From contig CAUYUJ010001692.1 in the NCBI GenBank assembly GCA_963575745.1, forward strand, positions 135,001 through 199,000: a DNA stretch of 64,000 nt. The letters run 5' to 3'. A program made the translations under genes and the position numbers. Positions 10,905 to 22,248 of this stretch are shown piece by piece (within the stretch, counting starts at the first letter, position 1; each line of letters opens with the position of its first letter). This stretch comes from Prorocentrum cordatum. Taxonomy: Eukaryota > Sar > Dinophyceae > Prorocentrales > Prorocentraceae. The notes beneath the pieces are model-generated. The model was not told the DNA's origin. It was given only the letters and a program-made list of their open reading frames with translations, and searched no databases.

Positions 10905-11657
10905 GTGAAACAACCCCGAGGCGCTGTGATTTTGTCAAAGTCGCCGGCTATCAATCGACCGAGAATGGTAAGCCCACCAGAAGAGTCGAGCAATGCGGGT
11001 CTGGAGATGGCCGCAGTGCGAGACGCAAGTCGCATGGCGCCACCGTCGCCCGAGGGAACTGGGACGAGTCGCTCGGGGCGACCTGATGGTAAGCCCCACC
11101 AGGACCTCTATCTCAAGGACCCGTTCGCCGAGGGCCCGATCTGGAATGTCCGCCAGGTAACGGGGGCCACGGGCGACGTCGGGGGCGTCGTCGCGATTGG
11201 CGCTCACGGCTCGCTCGCACGACTCGCGCTATCGCGCGTGAGAAATTGTTGCCACGAGGCGGTCGACAGTGCCGGCGCCCCAGAGTTCAGATGTCCCAGA
11301 ATGCCTGGCAAATTCAGGAAGCCCGTTTGCTCGGCGGGCTCAGTGAACTGCCTCGAATGCGACTTAAGTTTTCTGCGCCTTGGCTGCGTCGTTCCCAGCG
11401 CGCATAATTGCGCGGCCCTCTGCCGCCGCGAATGGGGGGAGGTGCAAGAAAAGAAGCGCGCCATCCTGATGGGAGGTCGCGACAGAGAGATGGCGCGCGC
11501 GCAGGAGCAGGCCGCGATCGCGAAACTCCAGCAGAGGGCAGCGGCGAGATTGCACATGGGGGAAGACGCCAGGCTGCTGCTCGCGCCTTGGAACGCCCCG
11601 AGGAGCGCTTGCGTCTTGCAAGGGCTGATAGAGCCGAGCGGGCCCATGCTGCGATGA
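10905..11657 (+). CDS. hypothetical helical ORF inside the direct-repeat element
   Basis: A 250-codon frame with no domain I recognise. Its C-terminal third (from about residue 180) is rich in Arg, Ala, Glu and Gln and should form coiled coil. An overlapping + frame (11408-12145) continues a similar R/A/E-rich helix, which suggests one ancestral frame broken by an indel near 11.6 kb. It could be a gag-like remnant of the surrounding element, or chance open frame in GC-rich DNA. Nothing ties it to the P0 gene beyond its place in intron 3. Confidence 0.25.
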   Translation: MKQPRGAVILSKSPAINRPRMVSPPEESSNAGLEMAAVRDASRMAPPSPEGTGTSRSGRPDGKPHQDLYLKDPFAEGPIWNVRQVTGATGDVGGVVAIGAHGSLARLALSRVRNCCHEAVDSAGAPEFRCPRMPGKFRKPVCSAGSVNCLECDLSFLRLGCVVPSAHNCAALCRREWGEVQEKKRAILMGGRDREMARAQEQAAIAKLQQRAAARLHMGEDARLLLAPWNAPRSACVLQGLIEPSGPMLR

Positions 11658-12581
11658 AAAACACGGCGCGCCGATTCGAGGCAAGGGAGGCGGTGGAGAG
11701 GCAGGCGCGAGCTGTTGCTGAGGCTGTTTCTGAAAGGCCGCTTCTGCTTTCCGGGGGGCCAGTCAAGGCCAAATGGCGGCGGCGGCGCGCAATGCGGAAT
11801 TGGCGTCGGAGGCCAACGTTGGGGTTCAGGAAGCGGCCGCTTGGCCAGGCCTCCACCGCGCGCCTTCGGGCGTGGAAGCCGACGGAGTGGCGGCTGGGTC
11901 AGAGTATGCCATTGCGGGCATTCCGGCAGCGTGGCCCACTCGAGATCGTCAGATCTCCCGGGAATGATTGGCGCGCGTCGCCTGGCGCGCCCCCATGGCA
12001 GAGGGTCGTGCCGCGGCCAACTCGGAACTGGGGTCAGACTGGCGAACTCGCTTCGAGGCTGACGCCCGCGCCCCCTGCGCCGACTGCGCCGACGGCCCCG
12101 GCAGCCGTGGAAAAAGTCCGCCGCGCCGTGGCATCGCGACTATAGCCAGTGGCGGCAGGGCCAAGCGGCGTCTTCGCGAGCCCCCTGGCGCGCCGGTGCA
12201 GCTGACCGCTGGACATCCCGGTCGCCCTCTTCGAGCTGGACTGGCTGGCGGGCCCCGCTTGTCGACCGGGGTCGGGGCGCCAGTCGCGGCGGCCGCCGCG
12301 GCGATCAGCGGTGGGAGAGCGAGGCTCAGGCGGCGGGCGCGGGCGAGAGGCCGAGACGATGTCTCGGCCTGACCTGGCCCCCGCGGAGCGCGGATATGAA
12401 CCGCAGGCGCGCCGAGGTCATTGACGGTCCAGTAGCGTTGTGAGTTGGTGGCTGAGCGGCGCGCGCCTCAGATGCCACTCCGGGGCGGGGTGTGTCGGGG
12501 GGCCCTCGACTGGCCGCCTTGGGTGGTGACGGGGGCGCTCCCTCCCCCCTCCCCTGTCGCTTGCGCCGTAAAATGCTTTCT

Positions 12582-13092
12582 GGGGTTGGCGCGGCGGGGT
12601 GCCCAAAGTGGCCCTGGGGGACTGGGCGAAGGCCGTCCGACGCTCTCCAGACTTGCAGAAGGTGGTTCGGCATGTCCCGCCTCTTCTGCTTAGGATGCGG
12701 GCCAACGCGCCGGCGCCCACCATGGCGCGACGATGTCGCCTAGGTGCCCGCGTGGGGAGTCATTGCTAACATTATTTTCGCCTTTTTGTACAGCCCTCCA
12801 TTGTTTTCCCTCGCGGAGCGATGATGGGGCATGGGTCATGCGGAGGGGCTGTCTCCGCAGCTGGGTATAGCCACTGGAGCAAAAGCGCGCGCGCCGGCCA
12901 GCCGGGCGGGCCTGCCGTGCGCGCGCATGCGGGTATATCAAACATTGTTTAGAATAGTTCCGCTTAGCGGACTTGTTGAGCAGGTTAGCTTCTCATGAGC
13001 TACTCGGAGAAGAGGATCAAAGAGCAGAACAAGCCGTCGATGCCAAGACACGCTTGCCTAATATGACGATCGGTCGGCAAAGCGCTACAATC
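12582..13092 (+). repeat. direct repeat, right copy (LTR-like)
   Basis: Right partner of 9891-10427. The match ends with GAGCAGAACAA, CGTCGATG and GGCAAAGCGCT-like segments. A CT-rich run starts about 30 bp downstream. Confidence 0.85.
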
Positions 13093-13119
13093 TATCTTTA
13101 TATTTCGTTTCTTTTGTTC

Positions 13120-13205
13120 ATCCTCGCTCTCTCTCTCTCTCTCTTTCTCCTCTCTCTCTCTCTCCCGTTCTCCCCCCCCCTCGTTCCCTCTCCCCCTCTC
13201 TCTCT
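13120..13205 (+). repeat. (CT)n microsatellite
   Basis: CT dinucleotide run with C-rich interruptions, followed by CCCTCCAGG. It resembles a splice acceptor, but no P0-like or other recognisable exon follows. Confidence 0.85.
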
Positions 13206-13874
13206 CCCCTCCAGGCACGGGGGCCGCCGATCCTGCCCACCCTCCCAGCGCCGATGCCCCCCCCCCTGGGCCACAGGGGTCCGGGAACTGCATTGTCCGC
13301 CCGGCGCCTCGACCCCCCCCCCGTCTGACTGCGGGGGCGGCCGAACTCGCGCCAGCCGTGGGCCAGTGCTCAGGACCCGTCTCCTTCATGCCAAGGCGGT
13401 TGGGCTTCGTGGAGGTGTACGGGACGGTCATGGGCGGGAATTCGCAGGCGATTTGTCGCCCCGCAAAGCTGACCGTTTAGACACGAAGGGGAAGTCGGGG
13501 ATACACCCCCAGAGGTTCATTCGGACGAACCTTGCCGAAAATGGGCGTCTCCGTATCGTATATCCCCGAGTTCAGCGCTACATGATTTGGCCAGTCGACA
13601 TAGTATGGGGATTGGTGTCGCCATACCTCTCGTTCAAGGCTGGCAGCAGTTCCCGTCCGCTCTGAGTCTGGCTCGCTCTCGGTCTCGCCGCGGAGGTTGT
13701 CAATTTGGGACGGACGTCGACCGTCGCCCAACAGCGGGCGTTGCGGGCTTTAGTTTTGAACGACGGTCGTTGTTGGGCTTCGTCCCAGTCCCAACTACTC
13801 AGTTGTTTGCGGCAACGTCCCACCACCATGCCAGCCCAGCGTTTGGGGAGGCGATTGTCGAGGGCGGGAGAAGG

Positions 13875-13963
13875 TGATGACGATGACGGTGACGACGACG
13901 GTGGTGATGATTTTCTACAAATGATGATGATGATGATGTTGATGATGATGATGGTGGTGGTGG

Positions 13964-13994
<31 letters not shown>

Positions 13995-14100
13995 GATGGT
14001 GGCTACGGTGATGATGGCGGTAACGGTAACAATGCCGATGACGACGATGATGATGATGGTGGTAGTGTTCATGTTGATGATGGTAATGATGATGATGTTC

Positions 14101-14150
<50 letters not shown>

Positions 14151-14797
14151 CGTCATGATGATGTTGTTGATGTTGTTGATGCTGATGCTAGTACTGGTGA
14201 TGATGATGGCGATGTCGATGACGATGATGGTGATGGTGGTGATAATAATGGTGATCACTATGATGATGAGGTGTTGATGATGGCGATAGTGTTGATGTTT
14301 TTGGTGATGCTGACACTGATTATGATGATGGCGATGATGATGGTGTTGATGATGAGGATGATGACACTGATGATGATGATGATGAGGCTGATGGTGATGC
14401 TGATGATACTGATGGTGATAGTGATGGTGGTGGTCATGATGATGACGACGATGATGATGATGGCGATGCTTACGGTGATGCGGATGACGATAACGATGGC
14501 CATGACGTTGCTGACGATGACTGGGTATGCTGATGACGATGACGATCACGATGTCGATGACGATGATGCCGATGAGGATGATGCCGACGGTGACGGCGGC
14601 GACGGCGACGATGAAGATGATGATGATCATGGTGTTGATGTTGATGTGTCCGTTGATGACACTTCGGCAGATAATGGTAATGATGATAATGATGATGCTG
14701 CTGCTGATGATGATGATGATGATGATGATGGTAATGATGATGAGGAGGAGGAGGATGAGGAGGGGGGTGAAGAGGATGATGATGATAGTGATGATAG

Positions 14798-14847
<50 letters not shown>

Positions 14848-14848
14848 C

Positions 14849-14884
<36 letters not shown>

Positions 14885-14892
14885 CGGGTAAT
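13875..14892 (+). repeat. (GAT)n/(GGT)n trinucleotide field
   Basis: About 1 kb of GAT repeats with GGT, GTT, GCT and GAG variants. It gives long poly-Met, poly-Asp, poly-His and poly-Ile frames on both strands, none of which is a credible protein. Confidence 0.95.
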
Positions 14893-15239
14893 GCTTGCTA
14901 GCTCGGCCACATATTTTCCCTCAGTAACGGCAACGATCGTACATTGGGAAGGCTTGGACCCCCCCGACATGCAGGTGCCCGAAGGTATGTTGTGATGCGC
15001 ACAGGTAGATTGTGATTCTCACGTGTTGCCGTGGCACATGCAGGCTTATCGGTGGTGCTCGAGCACGCGTTGCGCTGCTCGCCCTTTGAAGATTCTGACA
15101 GGGTCTGGCGTGCTGTTGTGCATGCGCGTCGTGCTCGCAGGCGTTGTGTTTTTCGCATGCACGTTACGGATTTCGCAGGTGAATGTGGAAGTCGCGAGAA
15201 AGGGATGAGCAAGAGGAGGGAAATGAGGAGGATGAGGAC

Positions 15240-15560
15240 GGCGACGACGATCAATGACGAGGGAGGTAAGGAGCAGCAAGGTTGAGGTAAGTGTCCGGCA
15301 CGCAGACGCCGCTGCAAGCGCGATGGTTGCCATCCTGTCGCTGACGCTGCTGCCGCCGCCACCGTCGTCAACCTCGTCGTTCGAAGACGTCGCCGCCGCC
15401 GCCGCCGCCGCTGCCGCCCTCGCCGTCGTCGTCGTCAGCGGCGTCGTCTTCGTCGTCGTCATTGTGAATCGTGGTCGTCGTCGTGGTCGTGGTCGTCGTC
15501 GTATATCGTCGTCGTGTGTCGTTGTGGTCGTTGTCGTTGTACTCGTAGTTCTGGTCGGCG
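15240..15560 (+). repeat. (CGC/CGT)n trinucleotide tract
   Basis: CGCCGC and GTCGTC repeats, that is GAC/GGC repeats on the minus strand. Strand polarity is opposite to the neighbouring GAT and GAG tracts. Confidence 0.9.
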
Positions 15561-15734
15561 TCTTCGGTTGCCCTGCTCACCGCCGTCCGCCTGCTCTGTG
15601 GGTTCATTTCTAGGCCGTTTTCCTCGCCCCATCGTCGTGGAATCTGCTGATGCTCGGAGCTTTTCGTGGCCACAACTCCCTTCGTTCCTTATTTGAGGCT
15701 CCTTGTGGCCAGGCTACACTCGCAGCCTCAGCCT

Positions 15735-16110
15735 GGGGGGGAAGGATGGGATGGGGAGGGGGACGAGGAAGAGGAGGGGGAGGAGGAGCAGGAGGAGGAG
15801 GAGGAGGATGAGGGGCAGGAGGAGGGGGAGGAAGAGGAGGAGGAGGAGGAACAAGAGGAGGAGGAGGAGTAGGAGGAGGGGGGGAGGCGGAGGGGGAGGG
15901 AGAAGAATAGGAGGAGGAGCAACAGGAGGAGGAGGAGGAGGAGGAGAAGGGGACGGAGGAGGAGAACGAGGACGAGGAGGACGAGGAGCAGGAGGAGGAG
16001 GCGGAGGAGCACGACGACGACGATTCCGATGACGACGATTTTGACGACGACGACGACGACAACGACAACGACGACGACGTGGTCGACGACGGTGCTCGCG
16101 ACGACGCCGG
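15735..16110 (+). repeat. (GAG)n then (GAC)n trinucleotide tract
   Basis: GGA/GAG-rich stretch followed by GAC repeats. It produces Glu-rich, Arg-rich and Gly-rich frames at once. Confidence 0.95.
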
Positions 16111-16504
16111 TCGCAACCACATTGTGGTGCTCGCTGACGTTCATTGCGCGCACTCTGGTGCTCGCAAGCAGACGGTGGCGTTCACAAGCGCATTATTGTG
16201 CTTCTAAATGCATTGTGGTGCTCGCGCTGGGGTCTGGTTGTCGCAGGCGCGCGCGCGTGTCGCTCGCAGGTCATTGCGGTGCTCGCATGTGCCTTGCCAG
16301 TGTTCTCAAGCTTTGCGCGCGTGAACGAATCGCAGGCCACCTCTTGTGCTCGCAGGCGTACAGTGTTGTTCGGGCGCATATGATGGCGATGGCATCGCAC
16401 CCCCGCCCCGACGGACCCCACCCAGCCCAAGCGTTACCGTTACCGAGACGCCCCCCACCCCTTTTGGGGTACCGACCGTTACCCACCAGGCTTGGGAACA
16501 ACAA

Positions 16505-17364
16505 TTAGATTTATGATGCGGATGCTGATGTTGATGACGATGACGTTGGCGATGGCGACGGTGCTAATGATGGTGATGATGATGCTGAGGATGATGATGA
16601 CGGCAATGATGATGATGATGATGATGATGATGATGGTGGTGATGGTAATGGTGATAGTGATGGTGATGGTGGTGATGATGATGATGGTGGTGGTGATGAT
16701 GGTGATGGCGATTGTGACGGCAATGATGGTGGTGACGACGTCGATGATGATATGGATGACGATGATAACGATGGTGATGTTGATGATGGGGATGATGGTG
16801 ATGACGATGATGTTGCCGACGATGATGACGAGGAGTATGCTGATTACCATGTTGCCATGTCGGTGCCGACGAGTATGACGATGTTGGTAATGATGGAAAT
16901 GAAGGTGATGGCGGTAAAGGCGATGCTGCTGGCAACGATGATGCCGATTATGATGATGTTGATGATGAGGATGATCATGATCACGATCTCGATCATGATC
17001 ATAATAATGATGCCCATGGTGGTGTCGCTGTTCATAGTGAAGCTACTGCATCTGGTGATGATTGTGATGATGCTGCTGATGATGCTTATGACGCTGATGA
17101 TGATGATGATGCTGACGATGACGATGACGATGGCGATGTTGTCGATGACACGGATTGCGACGACGAATTCGAATGCGACGGCGATGTTGTTGATGATGAT
17201 GATATTGATGGCGGCGAGCTTGTTGATGGTGTTGATGATGTTGATGATGTTGATGATGATGCTGTTGCTGTTGATGATGATGATGATGATGTTGATGATG
17301 ATGATACTGATGATATTGATGATGATGATGATGATGATGATGATTATGATTATGGTGGTGGTGG

Positions 17365-17396
<32 letters not shown>

Positions 17397-17535
17397 GCCC
17401 TGGTAGTGGTGATGTTGATGATGATGATGATGATGATGGTGGTGGTGATGAAGATAAGGGTCAGGCTGGGGATGAGGATGAGGATGATGTTGGTGGTTGT
17501 GTTCACTTTGACGAGGAGGAGGAGCAGGAGCAGGA
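16505..17535 (+). repeat. (GAT)n trinucleotide field
   Basis: A third GAT-dominated field, ending in GAGGAGGAGCAGGAGCAGG. Frames on both strands are open for up to 320 codons purely through repeat composition. Confidence 0.95.
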
Positions 17536-17589
17536 ACAGGAGGAACAGTGAGGCCGTTACATGTGACATGTGTTGTCTCAAGCAATTGG

Positions 17590-17930
17590 GCCGTATTGGG
17601 GCTGTCATGGCCTTCTGTGAGGTACTTGGGGGTCCCTTGGAGCTTTCCTTGGCGTTCGGGCCCGGTTACGCCGTCTTGGGGCTGTGTGTTGGTCGTCTTG
17701 TGGCCCATTCGGCTGTATGGTAGGTGTCTGGGGGCCGTCGTAGGGCCGTCCTGGGCCGTCGAAAGGCTTTCCAAGGGTGTTTTGGGGCCGTCCTGGATGC
17801 CCCTTGGGCCATCCTATGATCTCTTGGACCATCTTGGGATCCTCCTGGCGGCCTCATAGGCTGTCTTGGGGCCATTGTGGAGGCTTCTTGGGCCGTCTTG
17901 AGCAGACGGAAGCCCGAACAGGCGAGCATG
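17590..17930 (+). repeat. GGGCCGTCTTGG-type dispersed repeat
   Basis: Degenerate copies of GGGCCGTC(C/T)TGG(G) abut the left end of the tyrosine-recombinase retrotransposon. They are related to the fields at 38.4-39.5 and 57.1-59.9 kb. Confidence 0.8.
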
Positions 17931-17944
17931 CGACACTTATTCAA

Positions 17945-18011
17945 AGTCCGTCACTCATGAAGATTAGTGCGAGTGCTCTCCCTCCCACCTCCGCGACCGC
18001 AGTTGTTTGGG
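17945..18011 (+). repeat. split direct repeat A1 (left end)
   Basis: Runs from AGTCCGTCACTCATGAAG to GCAGTTGTTTGGG and matches A2 (25567-25645) apart from a longer C run in A2. It contains the ATG (17957) that opens the Gag frame. Confidence 0.88.
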
Positions 18012-20074
18012 TTCAAACAAGGTGCGGCCCGTGCGCGGGCACGCGACCCGCGCCCGCGCGCGGGCGATTCTTCCGCCTGCGGGCGAGACCCCCCCAGGGG
18101 GAGGCCCGCTGCCACGCGGCTCGCGGCTCAGCAGGAGGAGCCGTGGATGCCTGTCCCCTGTCGGGAGCGCGAGCCGCGGCAGGCGGAGCGCCCAAGAAGC
18201 GGCCTGCGGCTGCAGCGCGGCGTGCCTCGGCCGCGTTGCGCCGCCCAGCCTCGCTGGCGCCGAGGGCGGTGCGAGGCAAGCGCGAGCCCGACGGCGCGCG
18301 CGGAGGCCGAGGCCGCTCCCGCGGCCACCCGCCACCGCGCCCCGACGGCGGCGCCACCAAGCCGAAAGGCGGCGGGGGCGGAGGGAGCCGCGGAGGCAAC
18401 CGAGGCGGACGGCGGGGTTCAGCCCCAGGGCTCCGCCAGTCTGCGCTGCGGCGCTCCCGCTCGGGAGGACGTGGGTCGCGCAAGGGCGAGCACCTCGCGC
18501 CTGGCGACCGAGCGGCTGCTGGCCTCGATGACGACGACGACATCGCAGCCGACTCACGTCGCGAAGCGGGCCGCCCAGCTGGTGAGTGGCACCACGGCGA
18601 GACCTGGCCGACGGCTGCCACGTCGGGCCCGAGGAAGGGCCAGCCGCCGATCATCGAGGTCGAGATGGACGGGCTGGCGACGTTCAAGGTGCTCGGCCAG
18701 GCAGCGCAGGGCGACGGCACGGTTCCCGACCCGATGCACGGCGAGTCCCCGCCTCTTTGGGAGGCCGCCTACATGGGCGCGGAGAAGCCCGCCCAGCGGA
18801 GGGAGCTCGCCTCGGCGTTCGATGATCCGGCGAGGTTTCCAGTGCTGCACTTCTGCTCGGTGGCGGTTCATGCCGACGAGCGCCGCCTGGGCGAGGGCCT
18901 GGTCGACGCGCAGGTGCTGCATGTGGGTCGCTGGCGCTGCGCCGCGCTGCCGTTCCGCGGCCACAAAGGCGAGGAGCTCACGCGCGACCAGGAGGACCAG
19001 GCCATCGCGGACGCCAGGCGCGCGCAGGGCAGGCCAGCGAAGCGGAGCTCGCCCCCTGGGCCACCCCCTGGTCATCGGGGAGAGCGCGGGACGGGCGCCG
19101 ACGGCTCCAAGTCGGACGCCCGCCGCGAGGGGCCCGGGGGCGGCGCGTCGGCTCACGCCCGCGATCGAGGGCTGAGCGCGCGACTGGGCGAGCTGCGCGA
19201 GCGCGCTGCCCAGCGCGGCCGCCCCGCAGGCAGGGGCGGGAGGCCGCGGTCTGCGCCAGCGAGGATCCGCTCCAACAGTCCCGAGGACGAGGGGGGGCGA
19301 GGAGCCCTGGTCGAGGCAAGGAGCGCTGAGAGGAGCCACTCGCCTCGCCGGGAGACGGCCCGCGACAGAGCGCCCAGTGCACCTGCCGAGGGCCGCGCCA
19401 GCCTCAGCAGCAAGATCCTGGACAAGGCCAAGTCGAGAGGCACCAGCTCTCAGCGCGGCAGCTCTGCAGGCGGAGGTGGAAGCTCTCGCGGCTCGCCTCC
19501 ACGCAAGGCGAAGCGCGAGAAGAAGAAGAAGCGCCGCGAGGAGTCTGACGGCAGCGCGTCGAGTGAGGGGTCGTCGTCGAAGCGTTTTCACGACGCCCGC
19601 CTCTCCGCGCGCGACAAGGCCAAGCGCCTTGTGGAGAGGAAGCCGGGCGTTATCACGGAGCGCGCCTTGACGAAGATGCGCAGCTACCTCGTCAGCAAGG
19701 GGCGCGCGGTCGAGGACGACGCGGCGCCGCGCATGCTGAACTACTTCACCAGCGTGTACCTGCCGAGCTGCCAGGGCAAGCTTCGCGCTCGCAACGAGCT
19801 CGAGATGCGCACACTGGCAACAGCGGTCGACGCAGTTCTCGAAGCCGATCTGGGGACTGCCACGGACGCGCTGATCCAGCAGCGCAAGTCCATCGAGCAG
19901 CTCCACGCCGACGGGGGCACGTGGAAGGTGGCTCGGCATGCCTCGGTGGTCGGCGACGGTCGCGTCAGCATCGCGGACGATCGCGAGCGCGAAGCCTTCC
20001 TCAGGAACGAGAAGAGGGACATGCACTACCGCAAGCTGGAGGGCCAGGTCGGGTCGAACCGTGGCCAGCATTGA
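17957..20074 (+). CDS. Gag-like ORF1 of the tyrosine-recombinase retrotransposon
   Basis: A 705-residue frame. The ATG at 17957 is chosen because it is the first ATG inside the element; it lies within repeat A1, beginning MKISASA. Residues about 30-225 are Arg/Gly/Ala/Pro-rich and disordered. Residues about 231-335 form a more ordered block (IIEVEMDGLATF, then HFCSVAVHADE, then VLHVGRWRC). Residues 335-545 are again Arg/Ser-rich, with a Lys-rich stretch KREKKKKRRE near 518. Residues about 546-705 are a helical, conserved-looking domain (RALTKMRSYLVSKG, LNYFTSVYLPSC). I recognise no zinc knuckle. Position before the RT frame suggests a nucleic-acid-binding capsid-type protein; this role is inferred. 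The frame is intact. Confidence 0.7.
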   Translation: MKISASALPPTSATAVVWVQTRCGPCAGTRPAPARGRFFRLRARPPQGEARCHAARGSAGGAVDACPLSGARAAAGGAPKKRPAAAARRASAALRRPASLAPRAVRGKREPDGARGGRGRSRGHPPPRPDGGATKPKGGGGGGSRGGNRGGRRGSAPGLRQSALRRSRSGGRGSRKGEHLAPGDRAAAGLDDDDDIAADSRREAGRPAGEWHHGETWPTAATSGPRKGQPPIIEVEMDGLATFKVLGQAAQGDGTVPDPMHGESPPLWEAAYMGAEKPAQRRELASAFDDPARFPVLHFCSVAVHADERRLGEGLVDAQVLHVGRWRCAALPFRGHKGEELTRDQEDQAIADARRAQGRPAKRSSPPGPPPGHRGERGTGADGSKSDARREGPGGGASAHARDRGLSARLGELRERAAQRGRPAGRGGRPRSAPARIRSNSPEDEGGRGALVEARSAERSHSPRRETARDRAPSAPAEGRASLSSKILDKAKSRGTSSQRGSSAGGGGSSRGSPPRKAKREKKKKRREESDGSASSEGSSSKRFHDARLSARDKAKRLVERKPGVITERALTKMRSYLVSKGRAVEDDAAPRMLNYFTSVYLPSCQGKLRARNELEMRTLATAVDAVLEADLGTATDALIQQRKSIEQLHADGGTWKVARHASVVGDGRVSIADDREREAFLRNEKRDMHYRKLEGQVGSNRGQH

Positions 20075-20883
20075 CAAACACCCGCGGGGGGGCCGGCAGT
20101 GATCGGAGTGCCCCCGCGGTCAGGGTCGGAAGGCCCTGGAGGAAGCCGCGGCGTCGAGCTGAGGCCAGCAGAGCGGGGGGTCGGCTCTCGAGAGCGCAGT
20201 CCCGCAGGGCGTGTCACACTGACGCCAGCGAGAGACGCGACCTCGGCCGACCGCAGTCCCTCGGGCGACAACCGCGGAGGAGACAGGGTTCGCTTCTCGG
20301 AGTCCCCGCCGAGGAGGAAGCTGTGCAACCCTGCGAGCCCTGCGGCCCACGTTGGATCGGACGGGGAGGAGTTGTCTCCAGGAGGGCGATCGCGATCGCG
20401 CACCCCGCGGCGGCGCACGGCAGGCGCGGACCCCCTCACCGCCGCCGAAGGCGAGGCCCAAGGGCAGAGGCAAGGGCAAGCCGAATGCCAAGGGCAGATC
20501 CAGTGGGAAAGGCAAGGGGCTCGGGGCCAGGCAAGGGCAAGGAACCAAGGAAGGGCCCCCCTCAGTATTGGTTCGCCCTTCGCCAGGCCAACAAGAAGAA
20601 GGGCCGCTGAGGGCCCCCCCCTGCCGCCTCGCTCGCGCCCATCAAGGCGACGCGAGAGGCGGCGGAGACGGACCAAGCTCGGGCGCCTGGCTGCTCCACG
20701 CCAGCAGCCCAGCGCGGTGGCCAGGCGTGCCCTGGGCTTGAGGCCCTTCGAGGGCTGATCGATCCAGCCGAGCTGTCGGGCCTGGGGCTGCCAGCCATTG
20801 GCCCCCTCCTCGCCCGCTGCCCCCCCCTCAGGGCGTCACCAGGGGTCGGTTGCAGCGCGGCAGCCTCGCACGGCCGCGGCTCC
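20075..20883 (+). other. low-complexity linker between Gag-like ORF and RT
   Basis: Frames here are short and shifted. One + frame (20352-20741) encodes a basic Lys/Gly/Pro tract (KGRGKGKPNAKG), which may be a former nucleic-acid-binding tail. No catalytic motif is seen. The RT frame is already open from about 20797, and its first Met is at 20884. Confidence 0.5.
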
Positions 20884-22248
20884 ATGCCGATGGCTGTCGG
20901 GGGAGAGAGCGGGTGGAGCGAGGAGCACGGGCAGAGTGCAGCCTGCAGCCTACAGCAGCTCGAGCGTGAGGGAGACGACGTGGGCCGCCACCGAGCCCAC
21001 CCTGTCCCTGACGGGCTGGAGGTCTGGCTCGAGCTGGTCATGCGAGCGCTTAACACCATGTGGTCGGCACGGCGCTCTTGCTGGCCAGGCGACGCATCCA
21101 GCGGAGTCAAGAGGAAAGGCGCGAAGCCGAGTGGCACCCAGGTCCAAATGTTCTGGAACCTGGAGAGGACGGTCGAGTCTTTCCTGGCAGCAGGCCCGAA
21201 GTTGCCAGAGCAGACCGCCGCCACTTTCCTGACGTCCAGGCAGGTCACCTACACCGGGGAGGTCGTCAGGAAGGCAGAGGACCTCTCATGGTCCCGAGTG
21301 CTGCCGAGCTTGCCGCCGCTTGCGCGATGTGCATCGCTGGACGTCATGTCCCTGTGCGACACCAGGATGCAGGAGTGGTTCAGTCGCCCCGAGCTCACGT
21401 TGGTGCCGCTGGAGTCAGTCAGCGAGAGACCACGCCCAGGCCGGGTGATGTGTGAGCCGCCGTCGCGCATTCCCCTAGGGAGAGGTCTCCTCGAACGTGG
21501 GCTGGTGGTGCCGCTTCGAGAGCAGGACCTCATCGCAGTGGCGGGGCAGCCCCTTCTGAACGGGCTTTTCGGGGTCCCGAAGGGAGAGCCCTCGCCGAAT
21601 GGTGACCCTGGGACCTTGAGGCTCATCATGAACTTGACGGCGACCAACTCCCTCACGGTCGACTTCGAGGGGGACATTGCGGCGCTTCCCTACTTCGCAC
21701 AGTGGCGCTCGCTCATCATCGGCCCAGGTGAGGAGCTCACGTGGTCTTTCGACGACCTCAAGGGCGCCTTCTACCTGTTCAGGCTCCCAAAGTGCTGGGC
21801 GCCGCTGTTCGCGTTCGACGTCAAGTTCACGCCTCGGGGGCTCGGGCTGCAGGGGCAATGGCCGAGCAGCGTCTACCTCGGGGCGGTCGCGATGCCCATG
21901 GGGTACAAGAGCGCGATGGGGCTCGTCCAGTACCTGCACCGCCGCATGCCGGTGCAGGGCCTGCAGTCTCCCCTCGGCCTTCCGCAGGCGAGGGGGATCC
22001 GCAAGGGCCGCGGAGTGCCAGCCTTGCGAGTTGGGGGAGGCATGCGCGATGTCTGGCAGGTGTATTGCGACGACGCCGACTACGCGGAGAAGGTCGAGCG
22101 GCGTGCGTGCGAGCCCCACTCCGCCGAGGGGGGCCATGTTGAGGAGAGCGGTGACGATGGGCGCTTCGCCCAGGCGGTTCGCGCCAAGTACCGCGCCCTC
22201 GATGTCCCTCTCAGCGAGAAGAACGGCACCAGAGTCAGCCATTGCTAG
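20884..22248 (+). pseudogene. reverse transcriptase domain of the tyrosine-recombinase retrotransposon
   Basis: RT motifs appear in order: a fingers segment with LRLIMNLT, motif A WSFDDLKGAFYLF (catalytic Asp), motif B AMPMGYKSAM, and motif C VYCDDADYA, the YxDD-type active site. An N-terminal helical region of about 200 residues precedes them. The frame stops at a TAG (22246-22248), but the same frame continues with the expected connection sequence. The stop therefore looks like a point mutation inside a once-longer polyprotein. RT would copy element RNA into DNA. Confidence 0.88.

Larger units (their letters stand above)
9891..13092 (+). mobile_element. putative non-autonomous element between ~0.5 kb direct repeats
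   Basis: Two diverged direct repeats (9891-10427 and 12582-13092) flank about 2.15 kb containing an Arg/Ala/Glu-rich helical reading frame but no reverse transcriptase, integrase or transposase motif. The layout resembles a non-autonomous LTR-type element. Target-site duplications and TG..CA ends were not found by eye, so a simple segmental duplication is possible. Confidence 0.45.

Noticed and set aside
13120-13665. Exon after the CT run and CCCTCCAGG
   Set aside because: The acceptor-like end is convincing by composition only. The following frame has no family match and the P0 chain is complete without it.
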